Assembly: GCA_964485455.1 (NCBI GenBank)
Contig: CAZAJU010000079.1
Location: 1 to 9,668, forward strand
Source of the DNA: Tissierella_B sp964485455
GTDB lineage: Bacteria; Bacillota; Clostridia; Tissierellales; Tissierellaceae
DNA: 9,668 nt
Direction: 5' to 3'
Part shown: positions 1-6,270 of the stretch, in pieces
How the letters are laid out: every line of letters starts with the position of its first letter
Numbering within the stretch: the stretch's first letter is position 1
Made by a program: the position numbers and the translations under genes
The notes under the pieces: generated by a model
What the model saw: the letters and a program-made list of their open reading frames with translations, nothing else
Told to the model about the DNA's origin: nothing
The model's database searches: none

Positions 1-608
1 TATTCCATTAAATCCGTATCTAGAATTACGTAATTTGCACGATGGATATATAAGCTTTTACCATCGATATTAAGCCTTGTCATCTTTGGCAAATCATCGG
101 GTACCGTCACATATACCCTTTTCCCCTGATAAACCCCTAAAGGAATTCCCATTTGACTAGAAACTATTATTGTCTTTTCTTTTCCAATCTGGTTTTTTAG
201 GTCATTAATAAGCCTATCTAGAGGGACAAAGCCTCCTCCCCCACTTACATCTATATTGCTAGGTGCTTGATAATCCTCTACCATATCTAAGCCTTCTTCT
301 GCAAAGATTACCGTATTACCTACTTGTATCATCTCTTGTCCGTTAACAGTTATCTCAAGGACACTTGATTCAAAACCAGCTGATTCAACGTTATTATTAG
401 CATCATTTTCTAAGAGTCCAACAGTTATCTTAGTTCCATTTAGCTCTAATGTCTTGTTAGCATAATGGTCGTATACGCTTATCTCAAAATTATTTCCAAT
501 TAAATCTCCTCTTAGCACCGAAATTCTATCAAGGATAGCTGAGCACCCTGATAATGTAAACATTAGAACCAATGAAACTACAATTATAAATTTCTTGTTA
601 TTTTTCAT
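1..608 (-). CDS. DUF5052-like lipoprotein (3' end cut by window edge)
   Basis: Translated by me from the ATG at 608-606, giving 202 codons to the window edge. The first 22 residues form a lipoprotein signal: KNNKK, a hydrophobic stretch, then the lipobox L-S-G-C with the lipidated Cys at residue 22. The mature protein should therefore be anchored on the outer face of the membrane. The rest (conserved-looking blocks around residues 95-105 GNTVIFAEEG, 168-182 VPDDLPKMTRLNIDG and 186-193 LYIHRANY) resembles, from memory, the DUF5052 family of small Firmicute lipoproteins; no function is known to me. A ribosome binding site AGAGGAAAG lies just upstream. The gene begins 13 nt after the stop of the EAL-domain gene on the same strand, so the two are probably co-transcribed. 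The last in-window bases are TA after Glu202, so the stop may lie exactly at the edge. Lipoprotein call firm; family call from memory. Confidence 0.8.
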   Translation of the reverse strand, partial: MKNNKKFIIVVSLVLMFTLSGCSAILDRISVLRGDLIGNNFEISVYDHYANKTLELNGTKITVGLLENDANNNVESAGFESSVLEITVNGQEMIQVGNTVIFAEEGLDMVEDYQAPSNIDVSGGGGFVPLDRLINDLKNQIGKEKTIIVSSQMGIPLGVYQGKRVYVTVPDDLPKMTRLNIDGKSLYIHRANYVILDTDLME

Positions 609-621
609 TTTCTTTCCTCTC

Positions 622-2193
622 TTAATAAATAATTTCTGGAACATGATAATAATAGCCTTGTAAATAGTCTATTCCAATCTCTCTGCATTTGTCCGCAATT
701 TCTCTGGTCTCAATGCCTTCAGCTATAGTCTCGATATTATTCATTTTACAAAAATATACTATACTTTCTACTAATGAGGTCGAAGCTTTATCTTTAGCAA
801 TATCATCAATCAAGGATTTATCAATTTTAACATAATCAAGGGGTAGGTCTAAAAGCATTTTATATGATGAATAGCCTGTACCAAAATCATCAATAGCTAT
901 TTTAAATCCAGCATTACTAAGTAAATTAAGGTATTCAAAGTCTTTTTTGTGAATAATTATTTCCTCTGTAATCTCAATCCTAATTCTAGAAGGGTCAAGT
1001 TTTAACGCCTTAACTAGATTAAGAAGATACTCCACTGTAGGTGTATTGAAATTATTTGAAGAAAAGTTTATAGAAGCTGCCACATTCCCCTTTATCCTTC
1101 TGATATAATCAATGGCTCTATCTATCATAAACTTTGTCAAATCATTTATTAAATCCGTAGTTTCTATAATCGGTATAAAAATTACAGGTGGAACCATAGT
1201 AGTATCCTCTTTAATCCACCTAGCAAGCATTTCGACTCCAACAATCTCTTCAGTATTGGCATTATATATCTTTTGAATCGCAGCTTTAATATTATTATTT
1301 TTAAGTGCCTTTCCAAAGTTAGCACCAACATCAACAATATTCTTATAATAATTATCAAATTTAGGATCATATTCCATAATCTTATTATTATCGAATATAG
1401 ATTGTCTTAAGGCTAGTATGGCTTGTCTTATACCTTCTTTTATATATGTTTTTTCGTCAATTCTAGTATAACCAATTATTAATTCCAAATATCTAGGTAT
1501 GTCCTGAACAACTATAATCCTTTTATCCAAAAATTCGAGGAACTTAATTATATCATCAGGCTTATATTCCCTATCATCATTTATAATAATGACATACTCC
1601 ATGCCCACATATCTTATGAGTTCCATATTAGGATTTTCTAATATGGCTTCTTTTAACAATTCAGATACCTTGATAATAGTGGCCTTTGAAAATTGATAAC
1701 CAAATAGCCTATTAGTATGCTCATAGTCCTTTATGGTCAAACTTATAATAGTTCTACTATTGAGCTTAGGCATAGCTTCATTTTGAAATGCCTCCATATT
1801 CTTAAGACCAGTCATACTATCAAGAGTATGTAGAGTACTTATGTATTCCTTTTTCTTTTCTCCATAATCGTATAAAAAACCAATTATGAAGGCTATAGTT
1901 TCATAAATTAAAATTCTAGTTGCCCAATTTGTAGTCGCTTGAGATAATCCAAGAGATACATTTAATGGCATAATAGGTCCTACTAACAAGCCGCTTACTA
2001 AGGCATTCAACATCGCATCTTTCTTTCCTCTAGTTGATGCAACAAATGATATGGGAATATACATAAGATTTGTATATGCGTAAGTTGTCCCTCCAGTTAA
2101 ATAAACAATCACTGCTATTAGGACAGATGTAAAATATGATATAAACAATATTAATTTCTTATTTGATTTATAATCCAGTATAGCTTTTAGCAT
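622..2193 (-). CDS. Membrane-anchored EAL-domain c-di-GMP phosphodiesterase with degenerate GGDEF domain
   Basis: 523 aa. Residues about 12-110 hold roughly four hydrophobic segments (12-34, 41-53, 61-83, 93-110), so the protein is membrane anchored with the enzymatic part in the cytoplasm. A GGDEF-type domain follows (about 115-275). It keeps the DSMTGLKN entry motif (125-132), but the signature is V-G-M-E-Y (196-200) instead of G-G-D-E-F, so cyclase activity is unlikely. The EAL domain (about 285-523) has E-M-L at 321-323 in place of EAL. It retains the residues known to bind metal and c-di-GMP in active EAL enzymes: E321, N376, E407, E410, D435-D436 in DDFGTG, K456, E492 and Q512. Expected reaction: hydrolysis of c-di-GMP to pGpG, lowering the second messenger that controls motility and adhesion. 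ATG at 2193-2191; a G-run (2207-2212) is a rather distant ribosome binding site, and a stop lies in frame just upstream. Likely first gene of an operon with the lipoprotein. Confidence 0.93.
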   Translation of the reverse strand: MLKAILDYKSNKKLILFISYFTSVLIAVIVYLTGGTTYAYTNLMYIPISFVASTRGKKDAMLNALVSGLLVGPIMPLNVSLGLSQATTNWATRILIYETIAFIIGFLYDYGEKKKEYISTLHTLDSMTGLKNMEAFQNEAMPKLNSRTIISLTIKDYEHTNRLFGYQFSKATIIKVSELLKEAILENPNMELIRYVGMEYVIIINDDREYKPDDIIKFLEFLDKRIIVVQDIPRYLELIIGYTRIDEKTYIKEGIRQAILALRQSIFDNNKIMEYDPKFDNYYKNIVDVGANFGKALKNNNIKAAIQKIYNANTEEIVGVEMLARWIKEDTTMVPPVIFIPIIETTDLINDLTKFMIDRAIDYIRRIKGNVAASINFSSNNFNTPTVEYLLNLVKALKLDPSRIRIEITEEIIIHKKDFEYLNLLSNAGFKIAIDDFGTGYSSYKMLLDLPLDYVKIDKSLIDDIAKDKASTSLVESIVYFCKMNNIETIAEGIETREIADKCREIGIDYLQGYYYHVPEIIY

Positions 2194-2228
2194 AATAATT
2201 ATTTATCCCCCCATAAAAGCATTAATTA

Positions 2229-2257
2229 ATTATATCTTGTTTTGCATATTTAAACAA
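2229..2257 (-). promoter_or_regulatory. Predicted sigma-A promoter of the EAL phosphodiesterase gene
   Basis: On the minus strand, TTGTTT (2257-2252) and TATAAT (2234-2229) are separated by exactly 17 bp. Transcription would begin near 2222, giving a leader of about 28 nt before the ATG at 2193. The -35 hexamer lies inside the left arm of the inverted repeat at 2246-2283, so a protein bound there would block it. Confidence 0.6.
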
Positions 2258-2283
2258 ACTTTTGTCGTAATTTGTTTAAATAT
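2246..2283. repeat. Perfect 13-bp inverted repeat, possible operator
   Basis: Left arm ATATTTAAACAAA (2246-2258) and right arm TTTGTTTAAATAT (2271-2283) are exact reverse complements around a 12-nt spacer. The element overlaps the -35 box of the phosphodiesterase promoter and is not followed by a T-run, so it looks more like a dimeric regulator's site than a terminator. The binding protein is unknown. Confidence 0.55.
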
Positions 2284-2351
2284 TTTTTGAATAGATAGTG
2301 TATTGACCTCGTTTAAGTGTAATTAAGAATAAATACATAATTTTTAGATAC

Positions 2352-2381
2352 TTAAATATAGATTTTAAAATAGTGTATAAT
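2352..2381 (+). promoter_or_regulatory. Possible promoter of the YitT family gene
   Basis: A perfect TATAAT stands at 2376-2381, 50 bp before the TTG start codon, and would give a leader of about 44 nt. The -35 region (around 2352-2358, TTAAATA) matches consensus poorly, so this call rests on the -10 box alone. Confidence 0.4.
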
Positions 2382-2431
2382 AATTTTAGAAGTAAATATG
2401 TGTTTAAGATGCTATTTAGGAGGGGTTACAA

Positions 2432-3277
2432 TTGGGTGAAAGTATAAAGAAGTTCTTAATAATTAATGTAGGCTTAGTGATTCTAGCTAGTGGGCTATAC
2501 TATTTTCTTATACCCTCAAATTTAGCTGTTGGAGGAGCTACAGGCTTAGCCTTAGTAATTAGCACCTTGATTCCCTCCATTAACTACAGCTTTATATTAG
2601 TGATTATAAACCTAATTCTATTTATTACAGCATTTTTAGTATTGGGCAAGGAATTTGGAGGTTATACTCTATATTCCAGCTTTGTGCTATCCGGAATATT
2701 TGCCTTATTTGAGATGATTACTCCAATGAATAAACCTTTTACTGATGATTTATTTATTAATTTAATCTTCGGAATACTAATTGCAGGTGTAGGTATAGGA
2801 ATAATTTTCAATCAAAACGCCTCTACAGGTGGAACTGACATAGTAGCAAAGATTATAAACAAGTTTTTCCACATAGATATGGGCAAGTCCCTCTTGATTC
2901 CCGACTTCTTGATTACCCTATTTGCAGGATTTGTCTTTGGTCCTAGGCTTGGCATGTATTCTTTGCTAGGCGTAATAATCAACTCCATTGTAATCGATAA
3001 GATGATTGCAGGTTTTAATGTAAAGGTAAATATGATTATAATCTCCAAGGAATTTGAGGGCATTAACGACTATATCAATAAGGATATCGATAGGGGCACT
3101 ACAATTTATCATGCTACAGGAGGGTACTCAAAGAAAGAGAAAAAGATTATAAACACAGTAGTTGATAGAAGTGAGTATATAAAGATTAGAGAATTTATAA
3201 GAGCCATAGATAAAGAAGCCTTCGTAACCATCTCACATATTACCGAGGTAGAAGGTGAAGGATTCACCTATCATTAG
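2432..3277 (+). CDS. YitT family membrane protein with C-terminal DUF2179 domain
   Basis: 281 aa integral membrane protein. About five to six hydrophobic segments occupy residues 8-205 (approximately 8-27, 33-49, 53-71, 79-95, 108-127 and 155-200). The loop N-Q-N-A-S-T-G-G-T-D-I-V-A-K (127-140) is a hallmark of the YitT family. The last 75 residues or so (about 205-281) form the soluble DUF2179 domain, with the typical stretch around RGTTIYHATGGYS (221-233). Family function is not established; transport has been proposed. The start is TTG at 2432-2434, supported by AGGAGG at 2418-2423 with 8 nt spacing. Length is normal for the family. It is divergent from the phosphodiesterase gene. I see no strong terminator between it and the next plus-strand gene, but that gene has its own promoter. 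Confidence 0.92.
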   Translation: MGESIKKFLIINVGLVILASGLYYFLIPSNLAVGGATGLALVISTLIPSINYSFILVIINLILFITAFLVLGKEFGGYTLYSSFVLSGIFALFEMITPMNKPFTDDLFINLIFGILIAGVGIGIIFNQNASTGGTDIVAKIINKFFHIDMGKSLLIPDFLITLFAGFVFGPRLGMYSLLGVIINSIVIDKMIAGFNVKVNMIIISKEFEGINDYINKDIDRGTTIYHATGGYSKKEKKIINTVVDRSEYIKIREFIRAIDKEAFVTISHITEVEGEGFTYH

Positions 3278-3356
3278 AGACAAAACAACTGACAAAAGTC
3301 TTAAGAATTTCTTACTTCAAACCAATATACCACAAACGCTCCTATACAAGCGATAA
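3278..3356. other. AT-rich gap without clear function
   Basis: Between the YitT family gene and the promoter of the next gene I see only a weak palindrome (TAAGA ATT TCTTA, about 3302-3314), with no T-run and no coding potential. Confidence 0.4.
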
Positions 3357-3385
3357 TTGTTTAAATGATTTATTTGTGTTAAAAT
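3357..3385 (+). promoter_or_regulatory. Predicted promoter of the 126-aa membrane protein gene
   Basis: TTGTTT (3357-3362), a 17-bp spacer and TAAAAT (3380-3385), with an extended -10 TG at 3377-3378. The start point would be near 3392. The -35 region TTGTTTAAAT is identical over 10 bp to the -35 region of the phosphodiesterase promoter. Confidence 0.6.
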
Positions 3386-3454
3386 AATTTGGTAATTATT
3401 AATTAGGCTTAAAATTAGGATAAAATTAAAATCAATTGATTTGGAGGTGATAAA

Positions 3455-3835
3455 GTGAAAAAAATAGTATACATTGTAATTCTTATGATTATAGGTTTCC
3501 TTTTAATATTTGGTAAAGGATTATTTTCTTCTTCATCTGCACAAGATATTATAGGGCTTATTTTTGGTTTAATTGTGGCTGGAACTTTAATATTTGACTC
3601 ATATAGAGTTATTAAGAGAAAAGAATTTAAGACTGATTTGTATATAGTGCTCTCTAATATAGTTGCCATAATGTCTTTAGTCGGAGCATCTTACTATATA
3701 TTTAAGGCAAAGGGTGAAACAAATCCTGAAATGCTTAATTATATAGGCGTTTATCTTTTGGCTATGCAAGGAATCTTTTTCGCAGCCCTAATAGGCAGAA
3801 CAATTCTTAAAACCAATGTTTTTAGAAAAAAATAG
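3455..3835 (+). CDS. Small membrane protein of unknown function, about four transmembrane helices
   Basis: 126 aa. GTG start at 3455, supported by GGAGGTGA at 3443-3450. Hydrophobic segments lie at about residues 4-20, 31-48, 62-84 and 96-117, joined by short basic or polar loops (RVIKRKEFK at 51-59, KAKGETNPE at 84-92), with a basic C-terminus ending FRKK. This fits an integral inner-membrane protein. I recognise no enzymatic or transport motif and no family. It has its own promoter and is closed by the hairpin at 3855-3890, so it is probably a one-gene transcription unit. The dense promoter, ribosome binding site and terminator set around it argues that it is real. Confidence 0.8.
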   Translation: MKKIVYIVILMIIGFLLIFGKGLFSSSSAQDIIGLIFGLIVAGTLIFDSYRVIKRKEFKTDLYIVLSNIVAIMSLVGASYYIFKAKGETNPEMLNYIGVYLLAMQGIFFAALIGRTILKTNVFRKK

Positions 3836-3854
3836 TAAGCTTAGGACAAAAGAA

Positions 3855-3895
3855 AGAGGGTTTAAGAGTTAATATACTCTTAAACCCTCTATTGT
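3855..3895 (+). terminator. Strong intrinsic terminator, probably bidirectional
   Basis: Perfect 15-bp stem: AGAGGGTTTAAGAGT (3855-3869) with ACTCTTAAACCCTCT (3876-3890) and a 6-nt loop. ATTGTTTTATTT follows on the plus strand. On the minus strand the sequence after the stem is CTTTCTTTTGTC, so the hairpin can also end the converging PHP gene transcript. Confidence 0.9.
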
Positions 3896-3955
3896 TTTAT
3901 TTAATCATACAATGTCATATACATTCATATAAAATAGGACTGGAGACATCTCCTC

Positions 3956-4591
3956 TTAAATACGGTCTTCATTAACAAACCTTTGGTTTTTGTCCCCTTT
4001 CGTAATCGGGTGGAAATTTGAATGTTTTACAGCTTCAATAAAATCTTTATGATCTCTTATATAATCTTCGAAATGCGTAGTATAAATTCCCACTCTTTCT
4101 ACAACATGAGCATCACTTGAACCTAATACAGGCAAGTTTAATTTATTAGCTAGATGATAGGCTTGCATATTATGTTCAAATTTAGTGCTGCCATTAAAAG
4201 CTTCAACCCCGGATAATAAAGGAGCTAATCTTCTCATATTGTTTCCTATTCCTCTATTATTATCTCTAAATGGGTGGGCTGCTATAGCTACCCCCTTATT
4301 CTTCTTAACAAGGGTTAAAAGCTCTTCTGCGCTAATCATTTCCTTAGGTATATCCTTTAAACCAAAGGTTAAAATATCTCCTTCAAAGGTTAAAACCTCA
4401 GCCCCAACTATAACTAAAATTCCATCTATTATTGCAGAATCGCCAATCTCATTTCTAAGCAGGTTATTATCATGGTTTGTTATACACAAACCATCCAAGC
4501 CCATTGATTTGGCTTCACTTATTGCTTCATAAAAATCCAATTTACTATCAAATGAATACTTATCCTCATGTACATGACAATCGATTATCAT
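3956..4591 (-). CDS. PHP-domain metal-dependent hydrolase (phosphoesterase-like)
   Basis: 211 aa, essentially one PHP domain. The metal-site pattern of the family is visible in order: H6-x-H8 near the N-terminus, T-N-H40-D (variant of TDHD), E65 in VGAEV, H106 in AAHP, and D160-x-H162 in GSSDAH. Such proteins bind two or three Zn, Mn or Fe ions and hydrolyse phosphoester bonds; members include histidinol phosphatase and TrpH-like nucleotide phosphatases. The substrate here cannot be told from sequence. It is a stand-alone domain, not fused to a polymerase, and no signal peptide is visible, so it is cytoplasmic. The ATG at 4591-4589 is preceded by AAGGTGA. It is a single-gene unit converging on the terminator at 3855-3890. 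Confidence 0.9.
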   Translation of the reverse strand: MIIDCHVHEDKYSFDSKLDFYEAISEAKSMGLDGLCITNHDNNLLRNEIGDSAIIDGILVIVGAEVLTFEGDILTFGLKDIPKEMISAEELLTLVKKNKGVAIAAHPFRDNNRGIGNNMRRLAPLLSGVEAFNGSTKFEHNMQAYHLANKLNLPVLGSSDAHVVERVGIYTTHFEDYIRDHKDFIEAVKHSNFHPITKGDKNQRFVNEDRI

Positions 4592-4638
4592 ATAATTTCA
4601 CCTTCTTAAAAATATTCTTGATTACTCCAAGAAAAAGA

Positions 4639-4654
4639 TTGCTATAAATAGCAA
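4639..4654. repeat. Short perfect palindrome in the PHP gene leader
   Basis: TTGCTA TAAA TAGCAA: 6-bp arms around 4 nt, between the predicted promoter and the ribosome binding site of the PHP gene. It may be an operator or a small leader hairpin; no function can be assigned. Confidence 0.3.
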
Positions 4655-4679
4655 GAGATAATCCTCGCTTACAATTTGT

Positions 4680-4688
4680 ATTTTAACA
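4680..4688 (-). promoter_or_regulatory. Possible extended -10 promoter of the PHP gene
   Basis: On the minus strand, TGTTAAAAT (4688-4680) is an extended -10 box. The best -35 is TTGATT at 4710-4705, with a long 19-bp spacer. The leader would be about 80 nt. Confidence 0.4.
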
Positions 4689-4810
4689 TAATATTGTTGT
4701 TAGAAATCAATTATAAGAATATTTTATATGAAACGTTTTCACATAAATTTTATCAATTAAAGGTCACTAAAAATTATCCAGCATTATCTTGTGATGAAAT
4801 TCAATATTAA

Positions 4811-5284
4811 CTAAATCCCCCAAGCAGGTCTTTTCTGTATCTCAGAATTTTCACCTATCTTCTTTGCAGGGAAGCCTTCTAATATTGCATTATCCTCGAA
4901 TACACTTCTTTGTTTCACAAGGCTACCTGACTTAACCAAGGTGTTTTTTCCTAATTTGCTGTAGTCACAGACTATTGCACCTGATTCAATTATAGTATTT
5001 GAGCCTATATTAGCTCCATGAATTATGCAGCCAGGACCAATGGTCACATTATCATCTATAACTAGTTCGTTATCAGGCAATAAATGCAAAACTGAATTCT
5101 CAAGTATTTGAACGTTGTCGCCTATTCTTACAGGACCATGAGAGTTACCAATAATCCTTACACCAGAAGCGATTATGGAATTGTTTCCAATAAAAACATC
5201 CCCAGTTATTTCAGCTGAATCATAAACAATAGATGATTCTCCTATCTTTGGATACTTATTATTAAATTCATATAATTTCCCCAT
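4811..5284 (-). other. Possible internal start giving the C-terminal domain alone (157 aa)
   Basis: Met167 of the beta-helix protein (ATG at 5284-5282) is preceded by AAAGGAAGGTGA with about 7 nt spacing, a complete ribosome binding site lying inside coding sequence exactly at the domain boundary. Either the fusion is a former two-gene pair whose intergenic ribosome binding site became the linker (S-K-E-G-E-D), or both long and short products are made. Confidence 0.4.
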
Positions 5285-5782
5285 ATCTTCACCTTCCTTT
5301 GAATTGTTGTCGATTATATTCTCCACAAATTCACTTATTGAAATATCATTATTTCTCATTCTTGAAATCATATTCTTATCCTCAGGAGTCAATTTTCTTA
5401 TTACTCTTCCTGGTCTTCCTACCACTACTGAACCATCAGGAATTACACAACCCTCTGGAATAATAGTTCCTTCTCCAAATATGCACATATTCCCGATTTT
5501 TGAATTTGATAGAAAAACCACCCCATTTCCAATTTCACATAAATCACCAACTTCTGTACCTATAGCGATGCACTTATGGCCAAAAATAGTCTTACTTCCA
5601 ACCTTTATTGGATTTTCACGGGTCCCTATAAGCACCGAATTTTCAAGAACCCATGAGGAATTACCAATGGTAACAGAATCATTATTTGATCTGAGAACTG
5701 AACCCTGAGCAATATAAACATCATTCCCAAGCCTTAACTTACCGATTAATCTAGCGGTATCGTCTATTTTTAAATTTCCCAT
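4811..5782 (-). CDS. Tandem left-handed beta-helix protein: two fused gamma-carbonic-anhydrase-like domains
   Basis: 323 aa made of two homologous hexapeptide-repeat domains, residues 1-132 and about 180-315, joined by a charged helical linker (133-178). Each half has the gamma-carbonic-anhydrase/PaaY layout and ends with the family's G-x-P-[AG] motif (GRPGRVIRKL at 122-131, GFPAKKIGEN at 303-312). Aligned by eye to the His81/His117/His122 triad of Cam, the first half has I52, H69, I74 and the second has H233, P250, H255, so neither half alone has a full metal site. The Gln75 equivalent is missing from both. Such proteins are carbonic anhydrases, acyl or CoA enzymes, or inactive structural relatives; I cannot choose. 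The ATG at 5782-5780 follows AAAGGAGAT. It lies 41 bp after the HxlR gene, so probably one operon. A second Shine-Dalgarno and ATG occur inside it. Typical relatives are single-domain, roughly half this length. Confidence 0.88.
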   Translation of the reverse strand: MGNLKIDDTARLIGKLRLGNDVYIAQGSVLRSNNDSVTIGNSSWVLENSVLIGTRENPIKVGSKTIFGHKCIAIGTEVGDLCEIGNGVVFLSNSKIGNMCIFGEGTIIPEGCVIPDGSVVVGRPGRVIRKLTPEDKNMISRMRNNDISISEFVENIIDNNSKEGEDMGKLYEFNNKYPKIGESSIVYDSAEITGDVFIGNNSIIASGVRIIGNSHGPVRIGDNVQILENSVLHLLPDNELVIDDNVTIGPGCIIHGANIGSNTIIESGAIVCDYSKLGKNTLVKSGSLVKQRSVFEDNAILEGFPAKKIGENSEIQKRPAWGI

Positions 5783-5823
5783 GACATATCTCCTTTTATT
5801 TACTTGTGATATCTCGATTTAAT

Positions 5824-6147
5824 TTATTTTAAATTGTTTTTTCCCCAGTTGCTCATACTTTCCACTATTGGAAGAAAGGATTCACCTAACTTGGTGAGGG
5901 AATATTCAACCTTAGGCGGTATCTGTGGATAGGCTTCTCTATGAATGAATCCATCCGCTTCTAGTTCCTTTAGTTGTTGGCTTAACATCTTATGGGTAAT
6001 ATTGTTTAGAGTGCTTTTTATCTCACCATATCGCATTACCTTCTCTTGAGATAAATGCCATAGGATTATTAATTTCCATTTTCCTGCAATTAGGTCCATA
6101 GTATATTCAATTGGGCAACTATATTTTGTTCTATTTTTATCTTCCAT
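5824..6147 (-). CDS. HxlR family winged-helix transcriptional regulator
   Basis: 107 aa, the usual length for this family. It begins with the conserved C-P-[IV]-E block (C11-P-I-E-Y), then AGKWKLIILWHL (21-32). The winged helix-turn-helix core follows: RYGEIKSTLNNITHKMLSQQL at 39-59, of which T51-H-K-M-L-S-Q-Q-L is the recognition helix. The wing is in VEYSLTKLGES (80-90) and the last helix dimerises. C11 is the only cysteine and sits where YodB, HypR and related HxlR proteins carry the thiol that senses quinones, diamide or other electrophiles. That makes a redox or electrophile sensor plausible, as inference. It is divergent from a pirin gene, a pairing that fits quinone or flavonoid stress, and probably regulates both itself and pirin through palindromes at 6168-6194. 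The ATG at 6147-6145 follows AAGGAGAG. Confidence 0.93.
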   Translation of the reverse strand: MEDKNRTKYSCPIEYTMDLIAGKWKLIILWHLSQEKVMRYGEIKSTLNNITHKMLSQQLKELEADGFIHREAYPQIPPKVEYSLTKLGESFLPIVESMSNWGKNNLK

Positions 6148-6167
6148 ATCTTCACTCTCCTTTTGGG

Positions 6168-6194
6168 TAGTATCCTACTAAAAAGTGCATACTT
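6168..6194. promoter_or_regulatory. Two adjacent palindromes, candidate HxlR operators
   Basis: TAGTA TCC TACTA (6168-6180) and AAGT GCAT ACTT (6183-6194) stand side by side. The first is in the leader of the HxlR gene; the second touches the -35 box of the pirin promoter. AGTAT/ATACT-like half sites between divergent genes fit autoregulation by the HxlR protein. Binding is inferred only. Confidence 0.4.
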
Positions 6195-6227
6195 GCGTAA
6201 AGTCATATATTTGATACTATTATATCA
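6193..6227. promoter_or_regulatory. Overlapping divergent promoters sharing a palindromic -10 region
   Basis: The palindrome TGATA CTATTA TATCA (6212-6227) carries an extended -10 on each strand. Plus strand: TG-A-TACTAT (6212-6220) with TTGCGT (6193-6198) 16 bp upstream of the hexamer, starting near 6227 for pirin. Minus strand: TG-A-TATAAT (6227-6219), starting near 6212 for the HxlR gene, with no good -35. The two -10 hexamers overlap by two base pairs. Confidence 0.5.
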
Positions 6228-6270
6228 TAAGATAAAAAGAAATAAAGTAATATTACAGGAGGTAAAAAAA

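Noticed and set aside
2246..2283. Inverted repeat as an intrinsic terminator
   Set aside because: Stem is almost all A-T, the spacer is 12 nt, it lies upstream of both genes, and the T-rich stretch after it is short and interrupted.
2194..2431. c-di-GMP riboswitch before the phosphodiesterase or YitT gene
   Set aside because: The leaders are only about 28 and 44 nt and I see none of the conserved GEMM core.
3302..3314. TAAGAATTTCTTA as terminator of the YitT family gene
   Set aside because: Stem of only 5 bp, A-T rich, and no T-run.
4728..4742. CcpA (cre) site at the GAAACGTTTTCACA stretch
   Set aside because: One half matches, but the other is one base short and out of register, and the site lies upstream of any predicted promoter.
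5304..5708. Plus-strand open frame of 134 codons opposite the beta-helix gene
   Set aside because: No ribosome binding site; its Pro/Ser-rich composition is the antisense image of hexapeptide repeats. The plus-strand frames opposite the ATPase are the same kind of shadow.
6163..6270. 36-residue N-terminal extension of pirin from ATG 6163
   Set aside because: No ribosome binding site, composition unlike pirin, and it overlaps the operators and the promoter. ATG 6271 has AGGAGG at the right distance and a family-typical N-terminus.
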